A DNA stretch of 64,000 nt from Pelomonas sp051857475 (GTDB taxonomy: Bacteria; Pseudomonadota; Gammaproteobacteria; Burkholderiales; Burkholderiaceae_C). This document shows, one piece after another, positions 49,578-58,616 of this stretch; position 1 is the stretch's first letter, and each line of letters opens with the position of its first letter. The position numbers were made by a program, and so were the translations under genes. Where the stretch lies: the NCBI RefSeq assembly GCF_051857475.1, contig NZ_JBPZGZ010000002.1:186001-250000 (forward strand). The letters run 5' to 3'. The notes under the pieces were generated by a model. It did no database searches. It was not told the DNA's origin and saw only the letters and a list, made by a program, of their open reading frames with translations.

Positions 49578-50183
49578 TCAGCTCGCGTACTTGACGCTGC
49601 AGCCATAAGGCCGCGTCGACGCCTTCTCGACCTTGCGCCCGGCGGCCACGGCGGCGAGCGCCTCGGTCACGTAGGGCTCGGCCTTGGCGATGTCGTTCCT
49701 GTCGGGCGTGGCGATGCTGTCGATGCCGCCCTTGTAGGCCAGGGTGCCGTCGGCCTTGATGACGTACATGTGCGGCGTGGTCTGGGCGCCGTAGAGCTTG
49801 CCGAGTTCGCCCTTGGGGTCGAGCAGCGTCGCGGTGGGCGCGGCGCCGCGGTCGGCATTGAGCTTCTGCGCCGCAGCACCGTCGACAAAGCCCTGCTGGC
49901 CCGGCGCCGACGAGATCACCTGCAGCCAGACGACGCCCTGCGCGGTCGCCGCCTTCTGCTGGGTCTGCATATTGCCGCTGCCGTAGTGCTTCCTGACGTA
50001 GGGGCAGTCGTGGTTGGTCCACTCCAGCACCACCGTCTTGCCCTTGTAGTCGGCCAGGTTGACGGTCTTGCCGTCGGCCGTCGTGGCGGAGAAGGTCGGC
50101 GCGGGGGCGTCGACGTTGGCGTTGGCATGCGCCAGCGCGGGCAGGATCAGGGCGGCGAGCAGGCTGCGGCGAAGCAAGGTCAT
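49578..50183 (-). CDS. Secreted thioredoxin-fold redoxin
   Basis: A 201-residue protein with a signal peptide (residues 1-20) and an AhpC/Redoxin-type thioredoxin fold (about 25-175) with NHDCPYVRKHY, in which a single Cys replaces the CxxC motif. Another Cys lies near the C-terminus (YGCSVKY) and could form the partner. It would act on peroxides or thiols in the periplasm. It overlaps dsbD by four bases and is therefore likely to be reduced by DsbD. Confidence 0.85.
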   Translation of the reverse strand: MTLLRRSLLAALILPALAHANANVDAPAPTFSATTADGKTVNLADYKGKTVVLEWTNHDCPYVRKHYGSGNMQTQQKAATAQGVVWLQVISSAPGQQGFVDGAAAQKLNADRGAAPTATLLDPKGELGKLYGAQTTPHMYVIKADGTLAYKGGIDSIATPDRNDIAKAEPYVTEALAAVAAGRKVEKASTRPYGCSVKYAS

Positions 50184-52279
50184 GTCGAACTCCTGGAAGC
50201 GGTGGGGGGCAGCGAGATGGCCTCGACGACGAGGCCGGGGGTGAGGATCTGCGGCAGCACCTGGGCCTCGGCGGCGCCGGGTGCGTAGTAGAGGTAGAGG
50301 GGCACGCCGGAGCGGCCATGGGCCTTCAGAACGGCGGTGATGTTGGGGTCCTCGCGGGTCCAGTCGCCCTTCAGATAGGCCACGCCGCCCTTGGCGAAGG
50401 CATCCTTGACCTCGGGTCGCGACAGCGCAACGCGCTCGTTGACGAGGCAGGAGATGCACCAGGCCGCCGTCATGTTGACGAAGACCGGCTTGTTCTGCGC
50501 GCGCAGCTCGGCCAGCCGATCGGCGCTGTAGGCCTCGATGGTCGACCCGGTAGCGGCAACCGGCACATCGGCCGCCTCGACCGGCTTGATCCAGTGGATG
50601 ACGCCCAGCGCCAGCACGAAGGCGGCCACCACCGCCACCCGGTTGAACAAGCCCTGGCCAGCCCGCAGCAGCCACAGCGCAAAGGCGATCAGCACCAGCC
50701 CACCCAAGGCCATGGCCACGCCGTCGGGCCCGGCCTGCTGGGCCAGCACCCACAGCAGCCAGACGACGGCGGCATACATGGGGAAGGCCAGGAACTGCTT
50801 GAACTTGTCCATCCACGCACCCGGCCGCGGCAGCCAGCGCTGCGCCGCGGGCCAGAAGGCCAGGATCAGGAAAGGCAAGGCCAGGCCCAGGCCCAGCGCC
50901 AGGAAGACGGCCAGCATCACGGCGGCCGGTTGTGACAGCGCAAACGCCAGGGCCGCGCCCATGAAGGGCGCCGTGCAGGGCGTGGCGACGACGGCCGCCA
51001 GCACGCCGGTGAAGAAGCTGCCGGCCAGGCCCTGCTTGGCGGCCAGGTTGGAACCCAGCCCGGTGAAACTGCCGCCCACGTCGAAGAAGCCCGACAGGTT
51101 CAGGCCGACCAGGAAAAGCAGATAGCTGACGATGAGGACGAAGACCGGCGAATGGAACTGGAAGCCCCAGCCCACCTGCTGGCCACCGGCACGCAGTGCA
51201 ATCAACACGGCCGCCAGGGCTGCGAAGCTGATCAGCACGCCGGCCGTGTAGGCCAGGCCTTCGGCCTTGTGGTTGCCCTCGCGCACCAGGGCCAGGGCCT
51301 TGATGGACAGCACCGGGAAGACGCAGGGCATCAGGTTCAGGATCAGGCCGCCGACCAGGGCCAGGGCCAGGGCGGGCAGCAGGCCGAGATCGCTTTCGGG
51401 CGAAGGGGTCGCGGCGGGCGCTGCGCCAACTTCGGGAGCGCTCAGGTCGGCCGGGCCAGGACCCTTGCCGGCGCCTTCAGGCATGGGCGCAGACAGGGCC
51501 CAGGCCTGGTCGCCCGCGCCTGTCGTCAGCACGATAACGCCGGACAGCGGCTTGCCGGCGGGCACGGGCTCGTCGCCCGCGGGGATGTCCAGCACCCAAC
51601 CGCCACCTTCGGCCTTCAAGGCCTGCGGCGCGCTGTGGGCCACCGCGCCCCAGGTGTCGGCAAAGAAATAGGCCTTGGTCACCCCTGCCGTCGGGCCGCT
51701 GAGGCGCACACCCTGGGGCGCGGCCTTGAGCTGCACGGCAAAGTTCGCCGGCTTGGGAATGGCGCCGCGCCATTCCTCGATCTGGGCCGCATCGGCGCCG
51801 GCCTTGGCTTCGGCAGCCACCGGCAGATCCAGGCCCAGGCTGACCTGCTCGGGGATGCAGACGTCCTTGCAGACCAGCCACTTCACCTCGGCCGCCGGCT
51901 TGAAGCGCGTGCCGGGCTTGGCATCGGCGGGTACGGTCAGATCGACGAGCAGGGCCACACGGCCCTCGTAGCCGTAGTTGACGATAGGCCCGATGGCCTG
52001 GATGCCCGGCGTCGGCCACTGGATGGGGGCAGCCTGGGCGCCCGTCCAATCGATGGTGGTGGCCTGGCCGGAATCGCCCGGGTTGAGCCAGTAGGTATGC
52101 CAGTGCGACTTGATGTTCTGCTCCAGCGCCACCGTGAAGCGCTGGCCGGGCGCCACGGTCGCCTGGCTGGATACCAGTCGGGCCTTCACATGCTCGGTGG
52201 CGGCCTCGGGGGCTGCCGCAAAGGCGATCACGGGGGCCGCCAGCAGGGCGACGGAAATGGGGCGCAGGAACGAGAACAT
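50180..52279 (-). CDS. dsbD: Thiol:disulfide interchange protein DsbD (ScsB-like N-terminus)
   Basis: A 699-residue membrane protein with a signal peptide (1-22), a periplasmic DsbD-alpha/ScsB-like domain (about 30-290) with Cys in LVCKDVCIPE, eight membrane helices (about 305-560) with the redox Cys in LMPCVFPV and ATPCTAPF, and a C-terminal thioredoxin domain with TAAWCISC. It carries electrons from cytoplasmic thioredoxin to periplasmic thiol proteins. The long N-terminus is closer to ScsB-type proteins than to E. coli DsbD. The redoxin gene overlaps its end. Confidence 0.93.
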   Translation of the reverse strand: MFSFLRPISVALLAAPVIAFAAAPEAATEHVKARLVSSQATVAPGQRFTVALEQNIKSHWHTYWLNPGDSGQATTIDWTGAQAAPIQWPTPGIQAIGPIVNYGYEGRVALLVDLTVPADAKPGTRFKPAAEVKWLVCKDVCIPEQVSLGLDLPVAAEAKAGADAAQIEEWRGAIPKPANFAVQLKAAPQGVRLSGPTAGVTKAYFFADTWGAVAHSAPQALKAEGGGWVLDIPAGDEPVPAGKPLSGVIVLTTGAGDQAWALSAPMPEGAGKGPGPADLSAPEVGAAPAATPSPESDLGLLPALALALVGGLILNLMPCVFPVLSIKALALVREGNHKAEGLAYTAGVLISFAALAAVLIALRAGGQQVGWGFQFHSPVFVLIVSYLLFLVGLNLSGFFDVGGSFTGLGSNLAAKQGLAGSFFTGVLAAVVATPCTAPFMGAALAFALSQPAAVMLAVFLALGLGLALPFLILAFWPAAQRWLPRPGAWMDKFKQFLAFPMYAAVVWLLWVLAQQAGPDGVAMALGGLVLIAFALWLLRAGQGLFNRVAVVAAFVLALGVIHWIKPVEAADVPVAATGSTIEAYSADRLAELRAQNKPVFVNMTAAWCISCLVNERVALSRPEVKDAFAKGGVAYLKGDWTREDPNITAVLKAHGRSGVPLYLYYAPGAAEAQVLPQILTPGLVVEAISLPPTASRSST

Positions 52280-52288
52280 CCCGAAATC

Positions 52289-52840
52289 CTAGGCCATACC
52301 GCTTTCCCCGCGTCGTGACAGGCCCGCATCAACAAATGCAAAGAACGCTTGCCACAGGGGCTCGAAGCGTTTCGGCTCGCCTTCGAGCAAGGCCAGTGCA
52401 TGCAGGCCGGCCTCGAAAGTCGACAGCTGACCGGGCCGATGGCCGCGACGGATGGCGTAGCGGCCCGGTGCTTCGGGCAGGGCCACGCGCGGCAGGCCGG
52501 CGAGCCAGGGATTGGCGGCCAGCAGGCGGCGGCTCTGACGCCAGCTGCCATCCAGCAGGATGAGACGCTCGACCGGACCGGTGCCGGTGCTGCCCTCGCC
52601 CGGATAGAGCAGGGCCGTGCCGGGGCCGGCCAGGGCGGGGTCGAAGACCTCACCGCGCAGCAGCCGCGCCGCCGGGTTCAGTCCCAGTGTCAGGAAGGCA
52701 GCGGTGTTCTTGGCATGCCCGGCCTCGGCCGGATGCTGCAGGATGAGCAGCTCGGTGCGTACGGCCAGCCGCGCCGGCAGCGTCGCGCACAGGCAGGTGG
52801 AGGCCGGGCGCTCACAGCGCGGGCAGACCGCGCGGGGCAT
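52289..52840 (-). CDS. DTW-domain protein (tRNA-uridine aminocarboxypropyltransferase-like)
   Basis: A 183-residue protein with an N-terminal zinc knuckle (CPRCxRPxxxCLC), a QHPxE block, and LLDGSWRQSRRLL, the place of the D-x-x-W motif that names the family. DTW proteins such as TapT transfer the aminocarboxypropyl group of SAM to tRNA U47. It lies nine bases upstream of dsbD on the same strand. Confidence 0.87.
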   Translation of the reverse strand: MPRAVCPRCERPASTCLCATLPARLAVRTELLILQHPAEAGHAKNTAAFLTLGLNPAARLLRGEVFDPALAGPGTALLYPGEGSTGTGPVERLILLDGSWRQSRRLLAANPWLAGLPRVALPEAPGRYAIRRGHRPGQLSTFEAGLHALALLEGEPKRFEPLWQAFFAFVDAGLSRRGESGMA

Positions 52841-52852
52841 GGTCGCTCCGGC

Positions 52853-53431
52853 TCAGTTCGCCGGCGGCGAGACCGAGTGCGGCGCGATGGTCGACACCGT
52901 GCTGTCCGTGCCGGCATCGGCGGCGGCTTCTTCCGCACCGGAACCGCGCCGCGAGCGTGTGCTGGGCAGCTTCATCTGGCGCCGCTTTGCCAAGCGGCCC
53001 GCCAGCCAGACGCCCAAAACGACGCCAAAGATGTTGAGCGCGCCGAACAGCGGTGCCGCGTTGGACGACAGCAGCATGCTCTGCAGCGGCGCGGAATAGG
53101 CCCGCGGCTTCAGTGCGAAGCTGAAGGCGCCAAAGATCAGCCAGCCCGCCCAGGCCACGCCAACGCCGGACATCATCCAGGCGATATAGGGGCGGTGGCG
53201 GCGGCGCTGGGGACGCAGCGTCAGATAGCCCCAGATCAGGGCCACGACGAACAGCAGCAGCGCGATGGCGAGTGCTTCGCCGAGCATCACGGGCAGGCTG
53301 TTGCGGCCGCCCAGCTGGGCATAGACCTGGCGCGGCAGGCCTGTGCTCGCGTACTTCATCGCCGCGCCCGCGCCGAAGCAGTACAGCAGGAGGCCGGAAA
53401 AGAAGGCGATGGAGCGGCGGGCGGCTTTCAT
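52853..53431 (-). CDS. Inner-membrane protein of unknown function
   Basis: A 192-residue protein with four membrane segments in residues 1-155 and a polar, Ser/Ala/Thr-rich tail. Basic residues (AGRLAKRRQ) after the last segment place the tail in the cytoplasm. No motif is recognised. An upstream in-frame ATG (53503) is rejected because the region between is Pro/Arg-rich and the membrane segment starts here. It lies 12 bases before the DTW gene and is probably in one operon with it and dsbD. Confidence 0.65.
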   Translation of the reverse strand: MKAARRSIAFFSGLLLYCFGAGAAMKYASTGLPRQVYAQLGGRNSLPVMLGEALAIALLLFVVALIWGYLTLRPQRRRHRPYIAWMMSGVGVAWAGWLIFGAFSFALKPRAYSAPLQSMLLSSNAAPLFGALNIFGVVLGVWLAGRLAKRRQMKLPSTRSRRGSGAEEAAADAGTDSTVSTIAPHSVSPPAN

Positions 53432-53489
53432 GGGGGCGCATTCTCGGCGCTGTCGTGCCGGCGATTTCGGGAGGATTTCCCGATCGGGC

Positions 53490-53525
53490 AAAACAAAGCC
53501 CACCGTCCAGGGGGTGGACGGTGGG
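53490..53525 (-). terminator. Intrinsic terminator of the small ORF at 53546-53719
   Basis: TGGACGGTGGG (53515-53525) pairs with CCCACCGTCCA (53499-53509) across five bases, and on the minus strand CTTTGTTTT follows. It begins about 20 bases after the stop of the small gene. Confidence 0.85.
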
Positions 53526-53545
53526 CCGAGAAGGGGGTTTTCGAA

Positions 53546-53719
53546 TCAGCGCTTGCGGTCGAAGCGCTGGGCGCGGGCCAGGCCGCGGCGTTCGCCGCTG
53601 TAGAAACCGGTGTCGAAGGCCTCGTGCTTGCGGCCCTTTTCGACGGATTCGGCACTCCAGGCGGCTTCCGGGAGGGGAAGGCGGCGCGGCTGGTGTTCGG
53701 TACGGGGCTGGATCTTCAT
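53546..53719 (-). CDS. Small basic protein of unknown function, 57 residues
   Basis: The frame reads MKIQPRTEHQPRRLPLPEAA and ends GERRGLARAQRFDRKR. It is rich in Arg and has no membrane segment. A perfect terminator stands directly behind it, and the frame has the codon bias of the neighbours, so it is likely to be real even though the ribosome site is weak. I do not recognise a family; a nucleic-acid-binding role is only suggested by charge. Confidence 0.6.
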   Translation of the reverse strand: MKIQPRTEHQPRRLPLPEAAWSAESVEKGRKHEAFDTGFYSGERRGLARAQRFDRKR

Positions 53720-53888
53720 GATGCTGTCTGGCCTTTTGGAGGCCGTCTCACGCCGAGAGGGGCGCGATTGGGAGGCACAACGGCGGTCCGGCGGGGCCGG
53801 TTGACAGCCAAAACACACTTCTTTGCAGATGTGGCCTGCGGTCACCGGCTGTGCCGACAATGCCGGTTTTGGAATTCCAGGACTCGCC

Positions 53889-55268
53889 ATGACCGTCCAG
53901 CTGAAGAAGACCCTCCCGGCCAAGGCCACCCCCATCACCGTCGTCGACCGCGCCGCCTTCCAGGCCCTGGCCGCCGGCTTGCCCGCGGCCACCCGGGCCT
54001 GGCTGGCGACGGTCGGCTTCGTCGGCGCCGCCGACAGCCACGCCCTGGTGCCGGGCGCCGACGGCCATCTGGCCCAGGTGTTCGCCGGCGTCGCCCATGC
54101 GGCCCACCCCTTCGCGCTGAGCCATCTGCCGCTGGCCCTGCCGGAAGGCGTCTACAAGCTGGATGAAGCCGGCCTGGCCCTGCTGCCCGAGGCGGCAGCC
54201 ATGTCCTGGGAGCTGGGCGGCTACCGCTTCGACCTCTACAAGCCCGCCAAGCGCGCCCCGGCGACGCTGACGCTGAAGTCGGGTGCCGACGCGGAGCGCG
54301 GCCTGGCCCTGGCCGCCGCCATTGCGGCGACGCGCGACCTGGTCAACACGCCGGCCGAGCACATGGGCCCGGCCGAACTGGCCGCCGCCGCCAAGGCCCT
54401 GGCCAAACAGTACGACGCGACCTATGCCGAAACCGTCGGCGACGCCTTGCTGAAGAAGAACTTCCCCAGCATTCATGCGGTTGGTCGCGCGAGCACGCGC
54501 TCACCTCGCCTGATCGAAGTGAACTGGGGCAACCCCAAGCACCCCAAGCTGGCCCTGGTCGGCAAGGGCGTCTGCTTCGACACCGGCGGCCTCAACATCA
54601 AGCCCGGCGAAGGCATGCGCCAGATGAAGAAGGACATGGGCGGCGCCGCCAATGCCCTGGGCCTGGCGACGCTGATCATGGCTCTCAAGCTGCCGGTGCG
54701 GCTGCAGTTGCTGATCCCGGCGGTCGAGAACTCGATCTCGGGCAATGCCTACCGCCCCGGCGACGTCATCAAGACCCGCAAGGGCCTGCACATCGAGATC
54801 GGCAACACCGACGCCGAGGGCCGCGTCATCCTCTGCGACGCGCTGGCCTACGCCGCCGAGGGCAAGCCTGACCTGGTCATCGACCTGGCGACGCTGACGG
54901 GCGCCGCCCGCGTGGCCCTGGGTGCCCAGTTGCCGGCCCTGTTCGCCAAGCACATGGACACCGCCCGCGACCTGGTCGACCTGGGCCTGAAGCTGGACGA
55001 CCCGTTGTGGCATATGCCGCTGTGGGCGCCGTATCACGCCGGCATCGAGAGCACGATCGGCGACATCGTCAACACCGGCAAGAGCCCGCTGGCCGGCGCC
55101 ATCAACGCGGCGCTGTTCCTGGAAGACTTCCTGCCGCCCCAGCAGGACTGGCTGCACGTCGACCTGTTCGCCTGGAACGACGCCCCGCGCGCCGGCCGCC
55201 CGGTGGGCGGCGAGGCGCAGACCATCCGCACCCTGCTCGCCTACCTGGAGCAGCGCTACTCGGCCTGA
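53889..55268 (+). CDS. M17-family leucyl aminopeptidase
   Basis: A 459-residue peptidase with the M17 catalytic domain in the C-terminal two thirds: VGKGVCFDTGGLNIKP with metal-binding Lys and Asp, MKKDMGGAA with the next ligand, and NTDAEGRVILCDALAYA with the signature Asp-Glu and Arg. The N-terminal domain is shorter and more divergent than in PepA, so it belongs to the PepB-like or general cytosolic aminopeptidase group. It releases N-terminal residues from peptides in the cytoplasm. Monocistronic. Confidence 0.94.
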   Translation: MTVQLKKTLPAKATPITVVDRAAFQALAAGLPAATRAWLATVGFVGAADSHALVPGADGHLAQVFAGVAHAAHPFALSHLPLALPEGVYKLDEAGLALLPEAAAMSWELGGYRFDLYKPAKRAPATLTLKSGADAERGLALAAAIAATRDLVNTPAEHMGPAELAAAAKALAKQYDATYAETVGDALLKKNFPSIHAVGRASTRSPRLIEVNWGNPKHPKLALVGKGVCFDTGGLNIKPGEGMRQMKKDMGGAANALGLATLIMALKLPVRLQLLIPAVENSISGNAYRPGDVIKTRKGLHIEIGNTDAEGRVILCDALAYAAEGKPDLVIDLATLTGAARVALGAQLPALFAKHMDTARDLVDLGLKLDDPLWHMPLWAPYHAGIESTIGDIVNTGKSPLAGAINAALFLEDFLPPQQDWLHVDLFAWNDAPRAGRPVGGEAQTIRTLLAYLEQRYSA

Positions 55269-56183
55269 TTACTCGGGCGTCTGGTCCTTGGGCGGCTGGG
55301 CCTCGGCCGTTGCCGGAGGCTTGGGCGCCTGGGGCTTGGCGGCCTGATCGCGGCGCGGCTGGTCGGGCTTTCTGCCCTGGCCCTGGCGCTGCGGCGGACG
55401 GCCGCCCTCGCGGCGACCTTCATTGCGACCTTCCGGACGCCCACCGCCGCCAGGGCGACGGTCGTCACGGCGAGGCGGCGGGCCATCGCGACGGGCTTCG
55501 CGCGGCGGGGCCGGCGGTGCCTCGGCGCGCTCCTTGCGCGCAATTTCCAGCAGGCCGGGCAGCTCCTCGGGCGTCGTGCCCTTGAGCACGCAGAAGTTGG
55601 CTTCGGTCAACGTCGTGCGCTCGAAGTCCCAGAGCAGCTGGGCGCGGTTGCGGCGCTGCTGGGCTTCGAGCTGGTGGCGCTCCTGGTCCGCCTGCTCGCG
55701 CTCCTGCTTCAGGCCGCGACGGCGGGCCAGCTCTTCCTGGGCGGCCTTGAGGTGCTCCTCGGTGATCTCGCCAGCGGGCTGGCCGTCGAGGTCGAAGCGG
55801 GTCTTGGCCTGGGTCAGCGCGATCAGATAGCCCGTGCTGCCGGTGTAGCGGCGCAGGAAGGCGCTGAGCTGGGCTTTGCTGAACTTGCCCTGGGCGCGCT
55901 CCTGGATATCGGCCTGGATGCGCAGCTTGACGGGCTTGGGCTTGCCGGTGAACAGGGCCGGGAACAGGGCCTTGAGCTCGGCCGTGGCGTCTGCCACCGG
56001 TGCAGCGGGCGCAGGCGCTGCAGCAACCGGCGCGGCGTCAGCGGGCACCTCGGGCGTGCTCTCGGTGGCGGGTGCCGCCTCCGGCACGGTCACGGGTGCC
56101 GCCTCCGGCACGGTCACGGGTGCAGCCGCAGCGGCTGCCGGTTCTTCGGACGGGGTGACGGGATCAGGAAGATCGGAATTCAT
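55269..56183 (-). CDS. ProQ/FinO-domain RNA chaperone
   Basis: A 304-residue protein. Residues 1-75 are an Ala/Pro/Glu/Val-rich segment that contains a tandem PVTVPEAA repeat encoded by two exact 24-base units (about 56074-56121). Residues 78-165 form the ProQ/FinO domain (LKALFPALF, KPVKLRIQADIQ, LSAFLRRYTGSTGYL). A charged coiled-coil and a C-terminal Arg/Gly/Pro/Gln-rich tail follow. The domain binds structured RNAs and sRNA-mRNA pairs. It is convergent with the aminopeptidase, whose stop abuts its own. Confidence 0.9.
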   Translation of the reverse strand: MNSDLPDPVTPSEEPAAAAAAPVTVPEAAPVTVPEAAPATESTPEVPADAAPVAAAPAPAAPVADATAELKALFPALFTGKPKPVKLRIQADIQERAQGKFSKAQLSAFLRRYTGSTGYLIALTQAKTRFDLDGQPAGEITEEHLKAAQEELARRRGLKQEREQADQERHQLEAQQRRNRAQLLWDFERTTLTEANFCVLKGTTPEELPGLLEIARKERAEAPPAPPREARRDGPPPRRDDRRPGGGGRPEGRNEGRREGGRPPQRQGQGRKPDQPRRDQAAKPQAPKPPATAEAQPPKDQTPE

Positions 56184-56275
56184 CGCAAAGCCGTCGAAGC
56201 GGCAGCAAACAGGCAAGGGGCAGGATTGTCGGCCATCATGGGCCCTTGCACGCATCCCTCGACAAAGGCCAGCAA

Positions 56276-56758
56276 ATGCATCTCGAAGGCTCCTGTCACT
56301 GCCGCAGCGTCAAGTTCTCGGTCGAGGCGGATTCGCCCGCCCCCTTCATGCGCTGCTACTGCTCCATCTGCCGCAAGACGGCCGGTGCCGGCGGCTTCGC
56401 GATCAACCTCGGTGCGCTGACGCACACGATGAAGGTCAAGGGCAAGCGCCACCTGCGCATCTACCGCGCCAAGCTGGCCAACAAGAATGGCAAAGGCAAG
56501 CACAAGAGCAGCGCGCGGCGCTACTTCTGCGTGAAGTGCGGCAGCGCGCTGTGGCTGTGGGACCCGACCTGGCCGGAACTCGTGCACCCGCACGCCAGCG
56601 CCATCGACACGCCGCTGCCGACGCCACCCGAACATGTGCATTGCATGGTGGGCTCCAAGGCGGATTGGGTCGAGGTGGAAGGCCACGCGAAAGATCCGCG
56701 CTTCGACGAGTACCCGGCCATGTCACTCGCCGAGTGGCACAAGGCTCACGGCTTTTAG
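56276..56758 (+). CDS. GFA/CENP-V-family zinc protein
   Basis: A 160-residue protein with the GFA zinc pattern: CHC near residue 7, CYCSIC near 29 and CVKCGS near 86, with GGFAINLG between. Members bind zinc through these cysteines; some activate formaldehyde-glutathione adducts, many have no known substrate. The ATG at 56276 directly precedes the first motif. The 3' end overlaps the convergent DUF4197 gene by four bases. Confidence 0.9.
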   Translation: MHLEGSCHCRSVKFSVEADSPAPFMRCYCSICRKTAGAGGFAINLGALTHTMKVKGKRHLRIYRAKLANKNGKGKHKSSARRYFCVKCGSALWLWDPTWPELVHPHASAIDTPLPTPPEHVHCMVGSKADWVEVEGHAKDPRFDEYPAMSLAEWHKAHGF

Positions 56759-57432
56759 CCCAGGCCCCCAAAAACCTTCTTGAGGATGGCGCTGCCGGTG
56801 CCGACCGGGTCCTGGCGGATCTTCTTCTCCTCCTCGCCGATCATGCGGTAAAGGCCGTCCAGGGCCTTGGCCGTCACGTACTGCTGGATGTTGGCCTCAT
56901 CGCCCTTGACGAGGCCGAAGCCACCCGCCTTCTTGGCGACGGCGTTGTACTTGTCGGCCAGCGACACCTTCTCGGTCGCCTGGGTGACGATGGGCAGGAA
57001 CTGCTGGCCCAGGGGTTCACGCGTCTTGCCGGCAAAGAACTGCGTCACCGAATCGTCGCCGCCCTTCAGGATCTTCAGCCCGTCGTCGACGCTCATGTCC
57101 TTGACGGCCTTCACCAGCAGCGGCTTGGCGGCCGGCACGGCGGCTTCCGCCGCGCGGTTCATGGCGGTGACGAGTTCGTCGAGCTTGTGGCCCTGGCCGG
57201 TGGCCTTGAGCAGCTTGGCGGCGTCCTTCAGATAACCCGGCAGCTCGATCTTGACGAGGGGGTTGCCGAGAAAGCCGTCCTGCCTGCCCAGCAGGGCCAC
57301 GGCCGAGTTGGCGCCGCGCTCCAGGGCCGTGCGGATGCCGGCATTGGCATCACCCTCGCTGAGGTTCAGCGCCCAGGCCGGGCGCAGCAGCAGGAGAGCG
57401 GGGGCGGTGGCGATGACGAGGCGGCGTTGCAT
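56755..57432 (-). CDS. DUF4197 secreted protein
   Basis: A 225-residue protein with a signal peptide (residues 1-21, ending AWA) and a helical DUF4197 domain: LSEGDANAGIRTALERGANSAVALLG at its start and LDGLYRMIGEEEKKIRQDPVGTGSAILKKVFG at its end. The family is periplasmic and of unknown role. The internal ATG at 57432 is used because it begins the signal peptide. Confidence 0.88.
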   Translation of the reverse strand: MQRRLVIATAPALLLLRPAWALNLSEGDANAGIRTALERGANSAVALLGRQDGFLGNPLVKIELPGYLKDAAKLLKATGQGHKLDELVTAMNRAAEAAVPAAKPLLVKAVKDMSVDDGLKILKGGDDSVTQFFAGKTREPLGQQFLPIVTQATEKVSLADKYNAVAKKAGGFGLVKGDEANIQQYVTAKALDGLYRMIGEEEKKIRQDPVGTGSAILKKVFGGLG

Positions 57433-57474
57433 GGCGGTCTCCGGTCGGGGGGAGACCATCTTGCCACTGCCCGT

Positions 57475-58479
57475 TCAGGCTGCGACGTGTTGCAAGGCCC
57501 GTTGAATGTCGCGCTTCTGGTGGTACATGCGCTGGTCGGCCAGTTCCAGCAGGTGGGCGACATCGTTGCCGTCCTCGGGGAAACGGGCCGCGCCCAGGCT
57601 GGCCGCCAGCGGCAGGTTGCGGCCTTCGAAATGGAAGTTGCCGTTGAGCTGCTGGCGCAGCCGCGCGATGGTCGCCTCCAGCCCGCCTTCGGGGGCCAAC
57701 GGCCGCAGCAGCACGCCGAACTCGTCGCCACCGAGGCGGGCCGCGGTATCGGACTGGCGCACGCTGGCGTTCAGCCGCCCGGCGAACTCCAGCAGGGCCG
57801 CGTCGCCGACGCGGTGGCCATGGGTGTCGTTGATGGGCTTGAGGCCGTTCAGGTCCAGCATCAGCACGGCCAGCGGCTGGCGGTCGCGCACGGCCTGGGC
57901 CAGGGAGGAGCGCAGCCGGTCCAGGAAAAGGGAGCGGTTGGGCAGGTCGGTCAGGCCATCATGGGTGGCCTTGTGGAAGAGCTCCCCCGGGGCGTAGCGG
58001 GTCGCGAAATACATGGCCGCGGCGACGAGGTCGGACAGCAGCTCCAGCAGGGCGAAGTGGCGGTCATTGAAATGAGCCACCTGGGCCGACATGGCCTTGA
58101 GCACGCCCACGGTTTCGCCGTTGTGGCGCAGCGGCACGACGACCATGGAACGCAGGCCCAGCTTCTCGCAGGCGGCACGGTCGGTCCGGGGATCGGTCAG
58201 CGCATCGTCGCAATGCAGCACATGGCCTTCGCGCACACACAGGCCCGACAGGCTGGCACCGCGCTTGAGCCGCAGGCCCAGGCTGCCGCGCGCCATGCCG
58301 GCCGCGGCGCGATAGACCATGTCGTCGCCCTCGGCCAATTCGACGGCCGCACCATCAGCACCCACCAGGGTCAGCGTGCGCTGCACGACGAGGCTCATCA
58401 GCCCGCCGAGGTCCAGCCCCAGTCGGGCCACCTCGGTCTGGATGGCGATCACCTCCAGCAGCTTTTCTCTGCTCGGCAC
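57475..58479 (-). CDS. GAF-GGDEF diguanylate cyclase
   Basis: A 334-residue cytoplasmic protein: a GAF domain in residues 15-160 and a GGDEF domain in 170-330 with an intact LGGDEFGVLL active-site motif and the preceding DxxGLKPIND stretch. It should make cyclic di-GMP. An RxxD inhibitory site is not evident upstream of the motif. No EAL domain or membrane segment is present. The ligand of the GAF domain is unknown. Confidence 0.92.
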   Translation of the reverse strand: MPSREKLLEVIAIQTEVARLGLDLGGLMSLVVQRTLTLVGADGAAVELAEGDDMVYRAAAGMARGSLGLRLKRGASLSGLCVREGHVLHCDDALTDPRTDRAACEKLGLRSMVVVPLRHNGETVGVLKAMSAQVAHFNDRHFALLELLSDLVAAAMYFATRYAPGELFHKATHDGLTDLPNRSLFLDRLRSSLAQAVRDRQPLAVLMLDLNGLKPINDTHGHRVGDAALLEFAGRLNASVRQSDTAARLGGDEFGVLLRPLAPEGGLEATIARLRQQLNGNFHFEGRNLPLAASLGAARFPEDGNDVAHLLELADQRMYHQKRDIQRALQHVAA

Positions 58480-58616
58480 CTGTCTCTCCTCGTCTGCATC
58501 GCCTTGGATGCAGCCCCGCGGAGCGATGCTCTCTACCGGGTCAATCCCTGTTCAGGGCCTGTTTTTACATCCGGACATAAATGATGTCGACGGGGATTTA
58601 CCCATCAGGAATGGGT